Positions 43,048 through 55,890 of a stretch of DNA of 64,000 bases are shown one piece after another (position 1 is the first letter of the stretch; the number at the start of each line of letters is the position of its first letter). The notes under the pieces were generated by a model that saw only the letters and a list, made by a program, of their open reading frames with translations, made no database searches and was not told the DNA's origin. The DNA comes from Pogostemon cablin. Its lineage: Eukaryota > Streptophyta > Magnoliopsida > Lamiales > Lamiaceae. The stretch is taken from contig CM042985.1 in assembly GCA_023678885.1 (NCBI GenBank), forward strand, positions 6,870,985-6,934,984, read 5' to 3'. The translations under genes and the position numbers were made by a program.

Positions 43048-43090
<43 letters not shown>
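43046..43090. repeat. (CAA)n microsatellite
   Basis: About 15 CAA units, running into TAA units at the right. Confidence 0.95.
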
Positions 43091-43091
<1 letters not shown>

Positions 43092-43490
43092 AATAATTCA
43101 TGTTACTCAAAGTCTTTTTAAGTATAAATTGTTTTGTTCCTCCTTTAATATCATTTAAAAGCCAAGAAAATTTTGTCATCCTATAATTGATCAGTGTGAT
43201 TATTCACTAATTCATATTTAGATGGTGATCTCATAAAAAAAGAGAAAGTCTCCATTAAAATCAATCCTCATCAATTTACTTGTTAATGAAAGAAAGTTTG
43301 AAAAAAAAAATCCTGCAATCACTCTATTCCATCTAACCTTTCCTTCTAGGGTTTCATTACAAGCCACTTACAAATATGAACCTCACTGCTTTCACACTCG
43401 TACCTAGAGATCCATTATCGAGACGCTTCTTCTTAAATCTTTTTAAATCCTCCACTACTTTTTTTATATTTTTTAATATATAGGTTTTCT

Positions 43491-43600
43491 CCGTCCCATA
43501 ATTTTGTTTATATTTCCTTTGTAAATTGGAGGGAATACATTTCCGTCCCATAATTTTGTTTATATTTCCTTTGTAAATTGGAGGGAATACATTTCCGTCC
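43491..43600. repeat. 53-bp tandem duplication
   Basis: Two identical units of about 53 bp reading CCGTCCCATAATTTTGTTTA, TATTTCCTTTGTAAATTGGA and GGGAATACATTT. The words CCGTCCC and GGAGGGAATA in each unit suggest a duplicated MITE end. Confidence 0.85.
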
Positions 43601-43992
43601 ACCACTATTATGAATGGGAGAATTTTTGTCTTAAAGCTTCGAAGAAGGATTCGGATGACGACTCTTAAGGTTCGAACAACTATGAATTGGAGGAAATTTT
43701 TCTTTAAGGCTGAGAAGAAGGATTCTGACTTTAAGGGTTTAAACTTTAAACTCTACATTAATTTATCTACTGTTATTTATTAAGTTTAAGTTTTCGCATT
43801 AATGTTAATCTATATCATGATATGAATGAGATTATGAGATATGATTTATATCCAATAAAGATGTTGGATCATAATGGTGCCCTATTAACACACAGGATAA
43901 CAAATAGCAATATCTTGTCAAATAAGTGTGTTACGGGTAATGGACAATATCGCGACTTACTATCATGTTTAAGATGATGTTTAGATTTAATC

Positions 43993-44219
43993 TACTCCCT
44001 CCGTTCCAGGTTAAAAGACTTATTTTTCCATTTTGACTGTCCCACCTAAAGAGTTCTATTTTTATTTTTGGACACATGAGACCAATCCACAACCACTAAT
44101 ACAATTAAAACATGAGCCCCACACCCACTAATACAACTACCCACTACACATTAAATAATAATTCCTTAATTCACGTGCCTAAAAACAAATGATACTCTTA
44201 AGTTGTGATGGAGGGAGTA
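43993..44219. mobile_element. Stowaway-like MITE, copy 1
   Basis: Ends TACTCCCTCCGTTCC and GGAGGGAGTA with TA flanks. Internal words CCACCTAAAGAGTT and CCACTAATACAACTACCCAC are shared with 44545-44769. No ORF. Confidence 0.8.
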
Positions 44220-44544
44220 TGTCTTATCATGTTAAGTTTCAATATATATACATCATGTGGTTGCTCACTCACCCCTTTATCCCCTTTCAGTTTAGCGAAG
44301 CAGAAGCGGAGGATCCGGTGTCGAGAGAGAGATGAAGTGAAGGATGTGGTGGCAAGTGAGAGACTATTACAATTTAATAAAACTGAAATTTTATAATTAT
44401 TTTTCGTTTATGAATTGAGCTTATGGAAATATTTCATTTGCAGATTTCTATGCATTTTTATAATACTAGATTTCTTGGACTCACGTCGCTGTCACATTTT
44501 TTTTTCTCAAATGGATCACGTATACAATTACATCCTTTATCTCA

Positions 44545-44769
44545 TACTCATTTCGTTCGAGGATAAGAGGGTCATTTTACCATTTTGGTCGTTCCACCTA
44601 AAAAGTCTCATTTTTTTTGACACAGAGACCCACTCACACTCATTAATACAATTAAAATATGGGACCTGCACACCCACTAATACAACTACCCACTACACAT
44701 TAAATAATAATACTTTTTAATCCACGTGCCAAAAAACAAATGAAACTCTTAAGTTGGGACAAGGGAGTA
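44545..44769. mobile_element. Stowaway-like MITE, copy 2
   Basis: Same family as 43993-44219 in the same orientation (CCACCTAAAAAGTCTC, CCACTAATACAACTACCCAC), with more eroded ends TACTCATTTCGTTCG and AAGGGAGTA. Confidence 0.75.
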
Positions 44770-45386
44770 TTATACTTATTTGATTCTCGGCATGGGATAT
44801 AATTGATGACCAAATTTTCACTACATGTGCGTAAATTTCATCAATTTCTTGCCTCGTCACATTTATTATTAATAATTAATTTAACGGCAGTTTTTTCGTT
44901 CTAGTTTATTGCTTTTTTTCACATTAATTATTACTTATTACAATTTTAATATTTCATTATAAGATTTAATATCCTTTTACCTGTAAAATTAAATATTTAA
45001 TTTTAAGATTAGTATTAATTTAAAAGGTATTAGTATTATGGTTTATAATATATCTTATTCTTAAATTTAATATTTATTTTTATGATTTAATGTTAATTCT
45101 AAATGTATAATACAAATTCACCCTTTGATTAATTTATGATATATTTTGTGCCTAGAGTTTAATATTTGTTTTTCTTAGGAATTAGGGTTTGATGTTTACG
45201 ATTTTAAGATTTAAGATTTATTCTGTACTTAGGGTTTCAATTTTAAGAGTATAATTATAATTTCATATTTAAGTTTATGGTCTATATTATTCTTGAGACA
45301 CTTTCTTGCGAGACAGATTATTTATGAGACAGGCGTGAAATTGATCGATTCATCACTAAAGTATGCTTATTGTGTAGATAAAATAA

Positions 45387-45644
45387 ACTCCCTCCGTCCT
45401 AGGAAAGTTTGCACACTTTTCATTTTGGGTTGTCCCACAAAAGTTTGCACATTAAAAAAAAAACAAAAAATAAAAAACAATCACCCTTTCCCATACACTT
45501 TATTTACAAAAAAAAACCATCTCTACGTAACATACTTTATCATTTATTTATTACCAAAAAATACCATAATACCCCTAAAAGTTATCACATTCTTAATCTC
45601 CGTCCGAAAAGTGGTGTACAAGCTTTTGTGGGATGGAGGGAGTA
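45387..45644. mobile_element. Stowaway-like MITE, second family
   Basis: Ends ACTCCCTCCGTCCTAGGAAA and GGATGGAGGGAGTA. The arms share AAAGTTTGCAC / GTGTACAAGCTTTTGTGGGA. No shared interior with the two MITEs to its left. Confidence 0.8.
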
Positions 45645-45701
45645 TCTATTTATATTTAAAGTATGTTAATAATAAATTATGTTATACCACCCTAAAATTA
45701 T

Positions 45702-45921
45702 AATTCAATACTTAATACAACATACTTTAGAAAATATACTTTAACAATTATTATATATATATATATTATCTAAAGATTAGACATACTTTAACACGTCTCA
45801 CAAACTGTCTCATAATTCAATACTTAATACAACATACTTTAGAAAATATACTTTAACAATTATTAAATATATATTATCTAAAGATTAGACATACTTTAAC
45901 ACGTCTCACAAACTGTCTCAT
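45702..45921. repeat. 110-bp tandem duplication
   Basis: Two near-identical units (45702-45812 and 45813-45921) containing AATTCAATACTTAATACAAC, TATCTAAAGATTAGACATAC and AACACGTCTCACAAACTGTC. The second has a shorter AT run. Confidence 0.85.
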
Positions 45922-46356
45922 ATAAATAATGTCTCACAAAAAAAATTCTTTATTTTTTAAGATTTAATATTTATTTTTGAAATTTAAAATTAATTAATTA
46001 TAATTAGTAATAATTAATTAATTAAAGATTTTTTTTAAAAAAAGAAAGAATATAGGATCTGTATCGTGGATTTAATATATATATTGAGATTGAGATATGG
46101 ACGTGGATCTTTATTCATAAGAGAGAGTAAGTAGTTGTAATTAAATAAAATTGGCAGACGTGTAATGATATTGATAGTGGATGAAAATAAACGATCTGGA
46201 TCGAATGAAATTGAGGAAATTTACATTTCATAAATGGAGAGGATCCTGGATTCCTGATCCCAAAAGGAAATAGGGGAATCGGACCATTTCATTATTCCGT
46301 GTTTTTTTTTTTAATCTTTAACTTATTCCTTTAGTTGTCAATTGTCATGAGTTATA

Positions 46357-46894
46357 AAAGACTTGTGTGAAATTGCTTTACGTAAAGACTTACAGAAAAG
46401 TGACGTGAGACGGCTAAAAAGTGATAACTTTTATAAAGGAAAGTGATAATAAATTAATGAAAGTGATAATGCTCTTTTATGGACAGTTTATGATGTAAAT
46501 AAAAAGTGATAACATTTTATAGCGGAAGTGATAACAACTTATAGAGAAAGTGATAACTATTTTAAAAAGTAAAAAATGGTCTCACGTGAGACGGTCTCAC
46601 GCAAGACCTAGAGAAAGTGATAACTATTTTAAAAAGTAAAAAATGGTCTCACGTGAGACGGTCTCACGCCATTTTTCACATTTTAAAATAGTTATCGCTT
46701 TCGCTATACGTTATCACTTCCGCTATAAAATGTTATCACTTTTTATTTTACATCATAAACTGTCCATGAAAGAGCATTATCACTTTTATTAATTTATTAT
46801 CACTTTTCTTCATAAAAATTATTATTTTATAACCGTCTCACGTCACTTTCGCATAAGCCTTTGACGTGAGACGGTCTCACACAAGTCTTTGCGT
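46357..46894. mobile_element. Head-to-head pair of GTGAGACGGTCTCAC MITEs, locus 1
   Basis: The left half (46357-46610) and right half (about 46671-46894) are inverted copies of one element of about 250 bp. Ends carry GTGAGACGGTCTCAC next to CAAGACCTA or CAAGTCTTTGCG, and the interior repeats AAAGTGATAAC and TTATAGCGGAAGTGATAAC. A partial extra copy of one end (46610-46670) sits between them. The whole forms a palindrome of about 540 bp. Confidence 0.75.
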
Positions 46895-47921
46895 TTGTTA
46901 TACTCCATATTTGTTATTTTATTATTTTTTTTGAATTATTTTTAATTGATGTTTCATTTGTTTTAGTTACTGAAAATTTTATGCACATAATTCCGCTTGT
47001 AATTAGAGATAGTGACACGTACAATCATCCTAGATGCATAGGAGTGTTAGACAATTATTATATAAAAAAAATATTTTGCAACCTTAAAAGAATTAAATTG
47101 ATACATCTTACAAATATTTATAAAAAAATCGTGCACTTATATTTGTATTAAATTTATTTATTAATATATATGTATTTCTATTAATTGTATTTACTTTTTT
47201 TTAGAGTATTAGATTTTTCATTAAAAAAAATAACAAAAAAAATTCATTAATCTTTCAAAATGTATAAGTTCTTACTTATAAGTGACTTCATATTTTGTGT
47301 ATATTTGAATCTGGCTCCATAAATTTGACTTCCTGCCTCAAATATATTGGAGTATAATTTACCCACCGATGATTCTAAAAATTAAAAATATAAGAATTTG
47401 TTTTCATTTATGGTCATGTTGCATTCATACTTTCTATTTTCATTAGGATTTAATATTATGAATAAAATAGACACTTAACGTGGTTCACACATAAATTCTA
47501 TCTCAACCGATTCTCTTTTAGAGAGATAAACTTCTAAAAAAATAAAATTATAACTCTTTAATTTAAAATATTACTCTTAAAAGAATAATTTTTAAGGGAT
47601 AATTAATTATAGGTACACGTTTATACATCCTAATTATTAATAAATACATTAATATAATATAATTACTAATGAATACAAAGTGTCTTTTATTTTTTCCTAC
47701 TTTACCCTTATTCATAGCAATTTATATTTAACGTCTGTACTTAATAACTTTGATTGAACACTAATGTGAATTTAATAAGATAAAAATTATACACGTAGCT
47801 TTATAAGATAAAAGTTAAACACTAATGTATTTAATATTATCTTATTTTCATGAGAATCACTGCATAAATGCCAAGAATTTAACAATGCACATTAATGTTT
47901 ATTATTGTGATGTTTAATCGC

Positions 47922-47926
<5 letters not shown>

Positions 47927-47982
<56 letters not shown>
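47927..47982. repeat. (AT)n microsatellite
   Basis: About 26 AT units. Confidence 0.95.
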
Positions 47983-47985
<3 letters not shown>

Positions 47986-48226
47986 TTAATAGGTATTTTT
48001 ATTTATTTTTTAATAATGCACATTAACGACTTTAAATATCACAATAACACGTGAGCAATATTAATCGTATTTATCAGATAAAAGAAGATACATATTTCAA
48101 AATTATAATATTAATATTAATGTATATAAGATAAAGAAGCATAAAATATCATGCTTATCATTAAAAATCCTCTAAATCTGTGGAATCAAATCTAATAAAT
48201 AAATATAAAGATTTAGATATTAATTG

Positions 48227-48228
<2 letters not shown>

Positions 48229-48282
<54 letters not shown>
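48229..48282. repeat. (AT)n microsatellite
   Basis: About 26 AT units. Confidence 0.95.
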
Positions 48283-48285
<3 letters not shown>

Positions 48286-49711
48286 CGTGCAAACGGAGTG
48301 ATCAGAATTAAGAGATCAGAATTAAGAGAATGAAGATGATAATGTACATTGGTGTGCATCGGTGTAGATACAAACTAGTGTATTTCGGTGTACATCGATA
48401 GAAGAAAGAATAAAAGATACGCCATTAAATTATCAAAAATACGCGATTATATTCTATACATAATGTACATTAGTGTGCATTCTTAAGAGAGAAAAAAAAA
48501 AATATGAACTTTAATTAAAGAAAGAGTTATTATAATTATCCTTAAATCTCTCACCCATAGGAATCTTTGAATGTTTATGCGTATCATTAAATCCTTGGAA
48601 TTTATTATATTTTGACTTTTTATACCACTTAACGAATACAACTATGCACATCAATGTATTTTATTGTTATGGTGATGTTTGAACATTAGTGTAAGTGATT
48701 TTTCAATTGTCTGTACTGCTTTGATTAGATTTAAAAAAAGTGTCTTTTTTCTTTTGCTATTAAAGATAATAAATAGGTAATGGTATGCACATTAAGCTTA
48801 GAATTTTCAATTTGATTGAGAGACAGTCTGGTTAGAAATTCAAGGAGAAATTTGAGGAACAAACCTATCTTTTGTACACCGATGTACACTATTATTATCA
48901 TTATCACTCGAGATTTTGTAAAAAGAAATTTAGGAAAAAATTATTTTCCTAATTCTATGTGCGGTCACTTTCATTAATTCCTCTCTAAGCACGCCAATGT
49001 ACAATTTTGTAAAAAATAATTAGGAAAAAATCATTTTTGCTAAGTTTCTCTGTGGTCACTTTTTATTATTTCTCTAAATGCACGCTAATCTACAAATGAA
49101 GGTTTTATTCAATGACTCGATCTTGGATAATTATTTATCTCACCTTAATGTACACCAATGTATATATTCATATAATAATACAGTGATGTATTGCATATAA
49201 AAACTTAATCGAGTTTTTTTTTAAAAAAAAAATTGCTTCACACAATGCACATTGCACACAGATGTTCAATAAGTATGGGTAACATGGGAAAAACAAAATT
49301 AAATTTTGTATCTATGCGTAATTTTTTATAGCAAATATATAAATTAGTAATATCTAAATACGTTTTGTATTTAATATTTATTGACTTATTTTTTAATATT
49401 AAAAAATATTTTTTTATATATTTTACAAAATTAGAATTCATGAACTCGATTCAAATCAAGCTCACACCCGTTGAATAATATCATAATTGAGTCAAATTAT
49501 CAAATCTTCTACAATAATATTAAACGGATGAGTTTGGTATAAAAAAAAAAATTGGTAAGTTTTGTAACATCAATTATTCATTTATACAATTTATTATTGC
49601 TTTGTAAAATATAATATAATTATTATTAAAAATGAAAAGAAAATGAATTGACCCCACATCTTGACTTTGCCTTTTTCTTAGAGTCCAACTTGGGATTTAG
49701 GGATTGTACAG

Positions 49712-49900
49712 TTGGAGCAAGAACCCAGTTATAAGGAGATTTGGCCTTTCAAATTAGAGTATCAAGTCTCAGATTGCGACCCTGAATGGATGTTTCCTCT
49801 CTCTGATCATCCATCAACGCCCGTCCTGCAAGACCTTCTCTCCTCCTTAATCTTATTGCCGCACTCTCTTGCGTTAGAAAGAAATGCAAGTGTACGATAG
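49712..49900 (+). CDS. Unassigned short ORF, possible gene scrap
   Basis: 62 codons reading MEQEPSYKEIWPFKLEYQ, DCDPEWMFPLSDHPST and LSSLILLPHSLALER. It is less AT-driven than its surroundings and could be a captured exon fragment. No family is recognised and no splice context stands out. Confidence 0.2.
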   Translation: MEQEPSYKEIWPFKLEYQVSDCDPEWMFPLSDHPSTPVLQDLLSSLILLPHSLALERNASVR

Positions 49901-50246
49901 CATTACTGTGGGATATATAAATTCATAATTATATCTTTCAAACAACAACACATTGTATATGATAAAGTATTCATTCCTCATATTACTAAAATATAACACA
50001 ATGTGTACACCAACACAAATTAGATGCTAAAGATATGGATATAAAAGATGAATACGATGTTAATCAATCAAAAACTAAATTTCAGATTTTACTTAAATAT
50101 GTTAATAGTTTTCTAAAAGGTAAACTAATGCATTAATGCAGTTAAAGAATGCAAAACTAAAACTTAGGTTCATAGGAATTAAAGCTTTCACCTCACAATT
50201 AAAGTATTTTTTTGGCTTTTGGTTTTTCTCAATTCTGATAGCATCT

Positions 50247-51293
50247 CATTCTTTTGTTTTAATTTGCAAAAGTAAAATTTAGTTTCATAGGAGTTAAAGC
50301 TTTCACCTCACAACAAAAATCATTTTATTATGTGAGGCTTTCATACTATATGAGGTTCATGCCATTATCACCGGCATTTGGGGAGATGATTTAGTTTTAG
50401 AAGGCTCATTTCAATTTGCTTATAAGTTTACTCGTACATAAATAATCAAATTTTCATATTAGTATTTTAAAGACAAAAAGGACAAACCTCACAATCAATT
50501 AACACGAACTTTAAAGTTTCCGACTTCCAGGCATCTTTATTATGAACTTCTCTTGAACTCTTGCGTGCGTTCTTTACTTTGATGTAACATTCATCTTCAA
50601 AAGTCACTAATTGTTTAATGACTTTCTCTTCCATATTTGAATTTAAATAGAAGAATAAAATTCGTTATTAAGATAAATCAAAATCAATGTGTATGAATAA
50701 GTTGGAATTATTCTAATCATCAAAAAGGTAATTGCATCTTTCCAAGCTCTTTCATTCTTTTGTTTTAATTTGCAAAAGTAAAATTTAGGTTCATAGGAAT
50801 TAAAGCTTTCAACTCACAACAAAAACCATTTTATTATGTGATGCTTTCATACTCTATAAGGCTCTGCCTATGAGGTTCATGCCATTATCACCGGCATCTG
50901 GGGAGATGATTTAGTTTTAGAAGGCTCATTTCAATTTGCTTATAAGTTTGTTCATACATAAATAATCAAATTTACATAAGCAAGATTGAAACTTTAAATA
51001 TTAGTATTTTAAAGACAAAAAGGACAAACCTCACTATTAATTAACACGAACTTTAAAGTTTCCGTCTTACGGTCATCTTTATGATGAACTTCTCTTGAAC
51101 TCTTGCGTGCGTTCTTTACTTTGATGTAACATTCATCTTCTAAAGCCACTAATTGTTTAATGACTTTCTCTTCATATTTGAATCTAAATAGAATAATAAA
51201 AAATTCATTATTAAGATAAATCAAAATCAATGTGTGTGAATAAGTTGGAATTATTCCAATCATCAAAGAGGCGATTGCATTTTTCCAAGCTCT
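50247..51293 (-). repeat. 0.5-kb tandem duplication with a repeated exon-like ORF
   Basis: Two direct copies, about 50247-50748 and 50749-51293, the second with an extra stretch near 50975. On the minus strand both carry a block reading EEKVIKQLV, EDECYIKVKNARKSSREVH and ETLKFVLI, about 48 codons, followed by GTTTG. The two copies differ mostly in ways that leave the frame open. The family is unknown to me; a preceding minus-strand stretch in copy 2 reads KRKRRRAWKNAIASL. Confidence 0.6.
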
Positions 51294-51697
51294 TCTTCTT
51301 TTTCTTTTTACTAATACTCCCACAAAGAAATTTATTTAAAGTTGCAAATGAAGAGATTGTTGGATGCATGGGATGAAAAATGTGTTTATAAGGAAATCAA
51401 AAGGAACTCAAGAGGCATTTGTACCATGATAATTAATGAGAATAAGTTGATGACCATTAAAATGATGGAATTTATAATTCATTAATTTCTAAATAGGTAA
51501 AGTTACTGCACATAATTTTAATACCATTTTCGTATAGTATTTTATAGTATATATTTAATAATTAATATAAGTGATATAGGAGAACTTCTTATTATTAGAG
51601 TGTAATTTCTATTTTATTTTTGGGTCCATTACTATTGAGTACAATATACATATCATTATTACTAACAGGTACATCAATGTATTGTGAATTAGTGAAA

Positions 51698-52619
51698 GGG
51701 TGGCACTATTGCCACCCAATGTTTTGCTGAAGGCACCCATATTGAGGACAAAAGAGATGGGAAATATCAGTTATATCCCTACTCTAATTTATAAATCCTA
51801 GCCCATTTATTAAATTAAAAAAATTGCTTTACACACCCATCTAACATTACTTCTATAATACAATAAAAACACGTACTCACATCAGAAACACACACTCACA
51901 CACATCACTGCAAAAGAGAAAAATAAAAAAATTAAAAGAAAGATAGAAGGTTGGAAAAGAAGAGAGAATTAATCACATGCAACAACAAAAGAGAAAGAAA
52001 CAAGAACTGGCTGTTCAATTTTTTGATTGCCCCCTCTCCCTCTACCCTCTCTCTTTTCAATTTCCTACACAGTGGTATACAACTAATTGGGTAAGATAAT
52101 TCGACTGCCCCTCCCCCTAAATTTTGACAAATTTCGGCAACCTTCAACCGAAGTAGCATAATAATAAATTTTTTTAAATATTTTCGGCCACATACAACCG
52201 AAATTTGATAATAACTTCGGTGAACTAGTCCTGAAATTTTAGAACTTTGATTTTAAACACAATTCTCTTCTCTCTCTCTCTTTTTCTTTATTTTTTAAGA
52301 TCTGTGTGACGCGTGTGAGATTAATGGTCTCTTATTTAATTTCCTGTCTTCTCTCTCTTTTTTGCAGTACTTCAATTCTCTCTTCTTCTCCCCATTTTTT
52401 CTCTCTCTCTCTCGTGATGTATGTGTATTTTTTGTGAATGTACATGTTTTAGTGTGTGTTTTAGGCGAGTAAATTGACGGGTGTACAAAGCAATTTTTAT
52501 TTTCAATTTAACAAATGTTTAGGTTTATAAATGGGTTAGGGATATAATTGGTATTTCATATATTTTTTGTCTTCTAAACGGTGCCTTAAGTAAATTTTCG
52601 GGTGGCAATAGCGCCGCCC
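51698..52619. mobile_element. Non-autonomous Mutator-type (MULE) element
   Basis: Terminal inverted repeats of about 80 bp: left GGGTGGCACTATTGCCACCC then GAAGGCACC, right (inverted) GGGCGGCGCTATTGCCACCC then TTAAGGCACC. An exact 9-bp duplication TTAGTGAAA lies at 51689-51697 and 52620-52628, the size made by Mutator transposases. The 922-bp element contains no transposase; CT-rich tracts and repeated TTCGG-type words fill the interior. Confidence 0.88.
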
Positions 52620-52628
52620 TTAGTGAAA

Positions 52629-54869
52629 TTCCTTTCTTATCCTTAATGAGATTGTATTCAATAATATATTAAAATGTAAAGATATTTTATATTAAAATTA
52701 AAAACAGATGCGATGCGTGAATTAAGCCCATATGTATATTCATTTTCTGAATACATGTTATTAAACATTAAATATTTTGAATACCTACTAATTTTAAATA
52801 CAAAAGTAAATGAATTTGAAATATATTGAGTACATTCTGAATATTTCGTTAATAGTGAGAAAATATTTTTGAATACATGTTATTGAACATTAAAACTTCT
52901 AAATAAATTACTTATTTTATTGACATTTTCTAAATATTTTAAATTGTGTTCAATAATATATTAAAATATAAATATATTTTATATTAAAATTAAAAACATA
53001 TTTGGTTCCACCTTTTTCTCCTAAAAATCCGTTAATTTTTCTCCTAAAAATTTGCTGGAATAATTCAACTCATTCCACATAGCATGAGTTGAGCTCCATA
53101 CTATGTGTATTTAATTTCTGAATACATAATTATTGGACATTAAATATTCTGAATACCTACTAATTTTGAATACACAAACATTTAAGTTGAATACTTCATT
53201 ACAGAATATTAAATACAACTTCGATTGGAAAGCTTCCCTACCAATGGAGAAACAACTCTTGGTTTGGTGAAAATAAATCAAGAGAGAAAGGAGATTCTGG
53301 AGGAACTTTGGATGCAGAAAGGAAAATGGATTCTCGAAGGATGAAGTAGAAGCGAAGATAAGAAAGAGAAAAAAAAAAGATAATTAAAATTATTAATAAA
53401 AGAATTAATTGATATTATATTTTTACAGGGATATTATGGGTATTTCATCCTAATATATTGTATCTAACAGTAATATTTTTATCCTATTGTATCTAAAAGT
53501 AATATAGATATATAATTTGTATTGGATAATAATAAATCCTTTTATTTTTATGTTTCACCCATTTATTGACTTTAATACTCGATTAATTCGAGAAAGAGAA
53601 TTTTAATTTCATTATTTTTGCTTTAGCCCTTTCACAAATCTAAAATTAAACATTGGTAATATTATTTTTTTCCTTTTTGAAAAAAATAAAAATAAAAATA
53701 CTTCTAATATCATGGAATAAACCTCATAATTCGAAAACCATATGATCATCATGATGTACATGACCTGTCAATTTCAAGTAGCAACATGACCATTTCTCAC
53801 GTCTTGTAATTGGGTTTTGTCAATTTAACTATGGGCTACTGAAGCCCATTGATAAATAAATAATGGGCTTGAAGTCTATTAGTCTAGTAAATACAGCCCA
53901 ATAGAAGGCCAAAATTTATTGGACTCACGTTTGAAATTCTTCTAGGGAACCAGCATACACTAAATTATTTGAACAGTTAATTATAGTATTTGTTTAATTA
54001 ATTCACGAGTATCACACTTTTTATAATTACTCAAAAAATAGGTAAATTTGAATATTAATTTTCATCAATAATTATACATTAAAGTCAAGAGATTTTGTCT
54101 AATTATTAATATTGTTGACCACTTGATACACTTTTTTTCTTCCTTGTAACATGATGTACTCCATTCAATAGTGAAAAATGCTTTAGAATTAATAAAGCAA
54201 AAGTAGAATATAATGGATAAATGATAATAAGTTACCGTGGATCTCAGTAACATGGGTAGTGTTGCCAAAACATTTTTTTTCTTTTCAAAACACAATTTGA
54301 AACTAGCCTAATCAAAAGTATTTTGGATATAAATTCATAATATTGGACAAAAAAATATTTTTATATATAGTTGACAACAAAGAAGATGTTTTACATTTTC
54401 AAAAGTACGTACGGTTGATTTTGTCCCATAGTTTTATTGAGAGAGTATTATTTTAATGATTTGTAATTAGACTTCAGATTTAATTAATGCTTACTCCAAA
54501 CATTTAAGGAAAAGATTTATACGAGACCGTCTCAAGGATCTCATTTCGCGAAACGAATATATCCATAACCCATTATTAACTACATCACTGTACGCGCCAT
54601 TCAAGCACGTGGTTATGCGCCGCCTAATTTGCTAATGCCTCTATTCTGCTTATCATTTCAATTAATTTTACTTTATTTCTTCAAAAAAATTGTTATTAAC
54701 TTTCTTTGAATTTTTTAAAGAAATTTTCTTATTCATTTTATTTATTAATAATTTTTTTAAGATTCTATAAATGATAAAAAAATATATTTTAAGTTTCTTA
54801 TTTGATGTGTTAATTTTATAATTTTAAACATCATTGATTAAATTAATTTTAGTGGATAATTTATTAAAT
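52629..54869. other. Intergenic, AT-rich, no gene seen
   Basis: AT-rich, with recurring GAATACATGTTATT- and TTAAATATTTTGAATACCTA-like words between 52730 and 53220 (eroded direct repeats). A GAGACCGTCTCA word at about 54523 marks another relative of the MITEs at 46357 and 55891. Confidence 0.45.
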
Positions 54870-55870
54870 AAAAAATATATATAATAAGTATTTTATATAA
54901 AAAGTGACATTTGATCATGAAAAAATAAATATGTTTGATTGAACAATTCATAGAATAAAAAAGTAATAACATTAATATTAAAAAGTGATACTTTATGAAA
55001 GAAAAGTGATATTCATTTAATTGAACTATTTCAATAATAATATATATAATATACATAAAAAATAATAGTAATATTTTTAATAAAAAGTGACAACATATAA
55101 AAGAAAAGTGGTTATCGTTGAATTGAACTATTTCATTAACAATTTGTAAATAAAAAGTGATAACATTTTTAATAGAGAGTGATATTTGATTAAAAATAAG
55201 TTATATACATTCAATTGAACCATTTTATGAACTATACGTAGATTATATAAAAAAATGATAATATTTTTAATAAAAAGTGACACCAGATAAAGGAAAAAAG
55301 TGATACACGATGAAAGAAACGTGATATACATTCATTTGACCTATTTCATAAACAATATGTAGAATATATAAAAAGTTATGATATTTTTAATAAAAAGTGA
55401 TACCAATAAAGAAAAAGTGATTATCGTTAAATTGAACAATTCGTAGAATAGAAAAGTGATGCATGACAAAAGAACAGTGATATACATTCAGTTAAACCAT
55501 TTCATAAACAATATGTATAATATATAGAAAGTGATAATATTTTTAATAAAAAGTGGCACCAGATAAAAGAAAAAGTGATTATCGTTGAATTGAACTATTT
55601 TACGAACTTGTAAGACGAATAAAAAATGATAATAATTTTAGTAAATATTGATATATGATCAAGAAAAAGTAATAGTAAACAATTAAACTTATGAGTAATT
55701 AATAAGACGAATAAAAAGTGATAATAATTTTAACAAAAATTAATGTATGAAATGATATAATCGTTCAATTAAAACATTTAATTAATAATTAAACTAACGG
55801 GAAAAGTTTAAATATGGTACACATTTATGTGAAATTATTTCCAAATTTCTAATAAGAAATACTTTATCAT
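54870..55870. repeat. Degenerate tandem repeat rich in AAAGTGATA
   Basis: Six or more poorly conserved units of about 110-120 bp. Each has ATTGAACTATTTCATAAACA-like and ATAATATTTTTAATAAAAAG-like words plus AAAAGTGATA. The AAAGTGATA word is shared with the interior of the MITEs that follow, which suggests a common origin. Confidence 0.55.
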
Positions 55871-55890
55871 GAAAAGTGATAACATTAAGG

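Larger units (their letters stand above)
42734..43992. other. Intergenic, no gene seen
   Basis: AT-rich DNA with a (CAA)n microsatellite, a 53-bp tandem duplication and a stretch near 43640-43740 that repeats GAAGAAGGATTC-like words. No supported ORF. Confidence 0.5.
46895..49699. other. Intergenic, AT-rich, no gene seen
   Basis: Long AT-rich stretch with two AT microsatellites. Between about 47600 and 49260 words such as GTACATTGGTGTGCATCGG and ACACCAATGTAC recur on both strands, suggesting eroded repeat copies. No supported gene. Confidence 0.5.

Noticed and set aside
43046..43090. Possible CRISPR-like short repeat
   Set aside because: It is a plain CAA microsatellite without spacers.
45293..45703. 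136-codon ORF
   Set aside because: It spans a MITE and AT-rich flanks, has a composition typical of random AT-rich DNA, and resembles no protein family.
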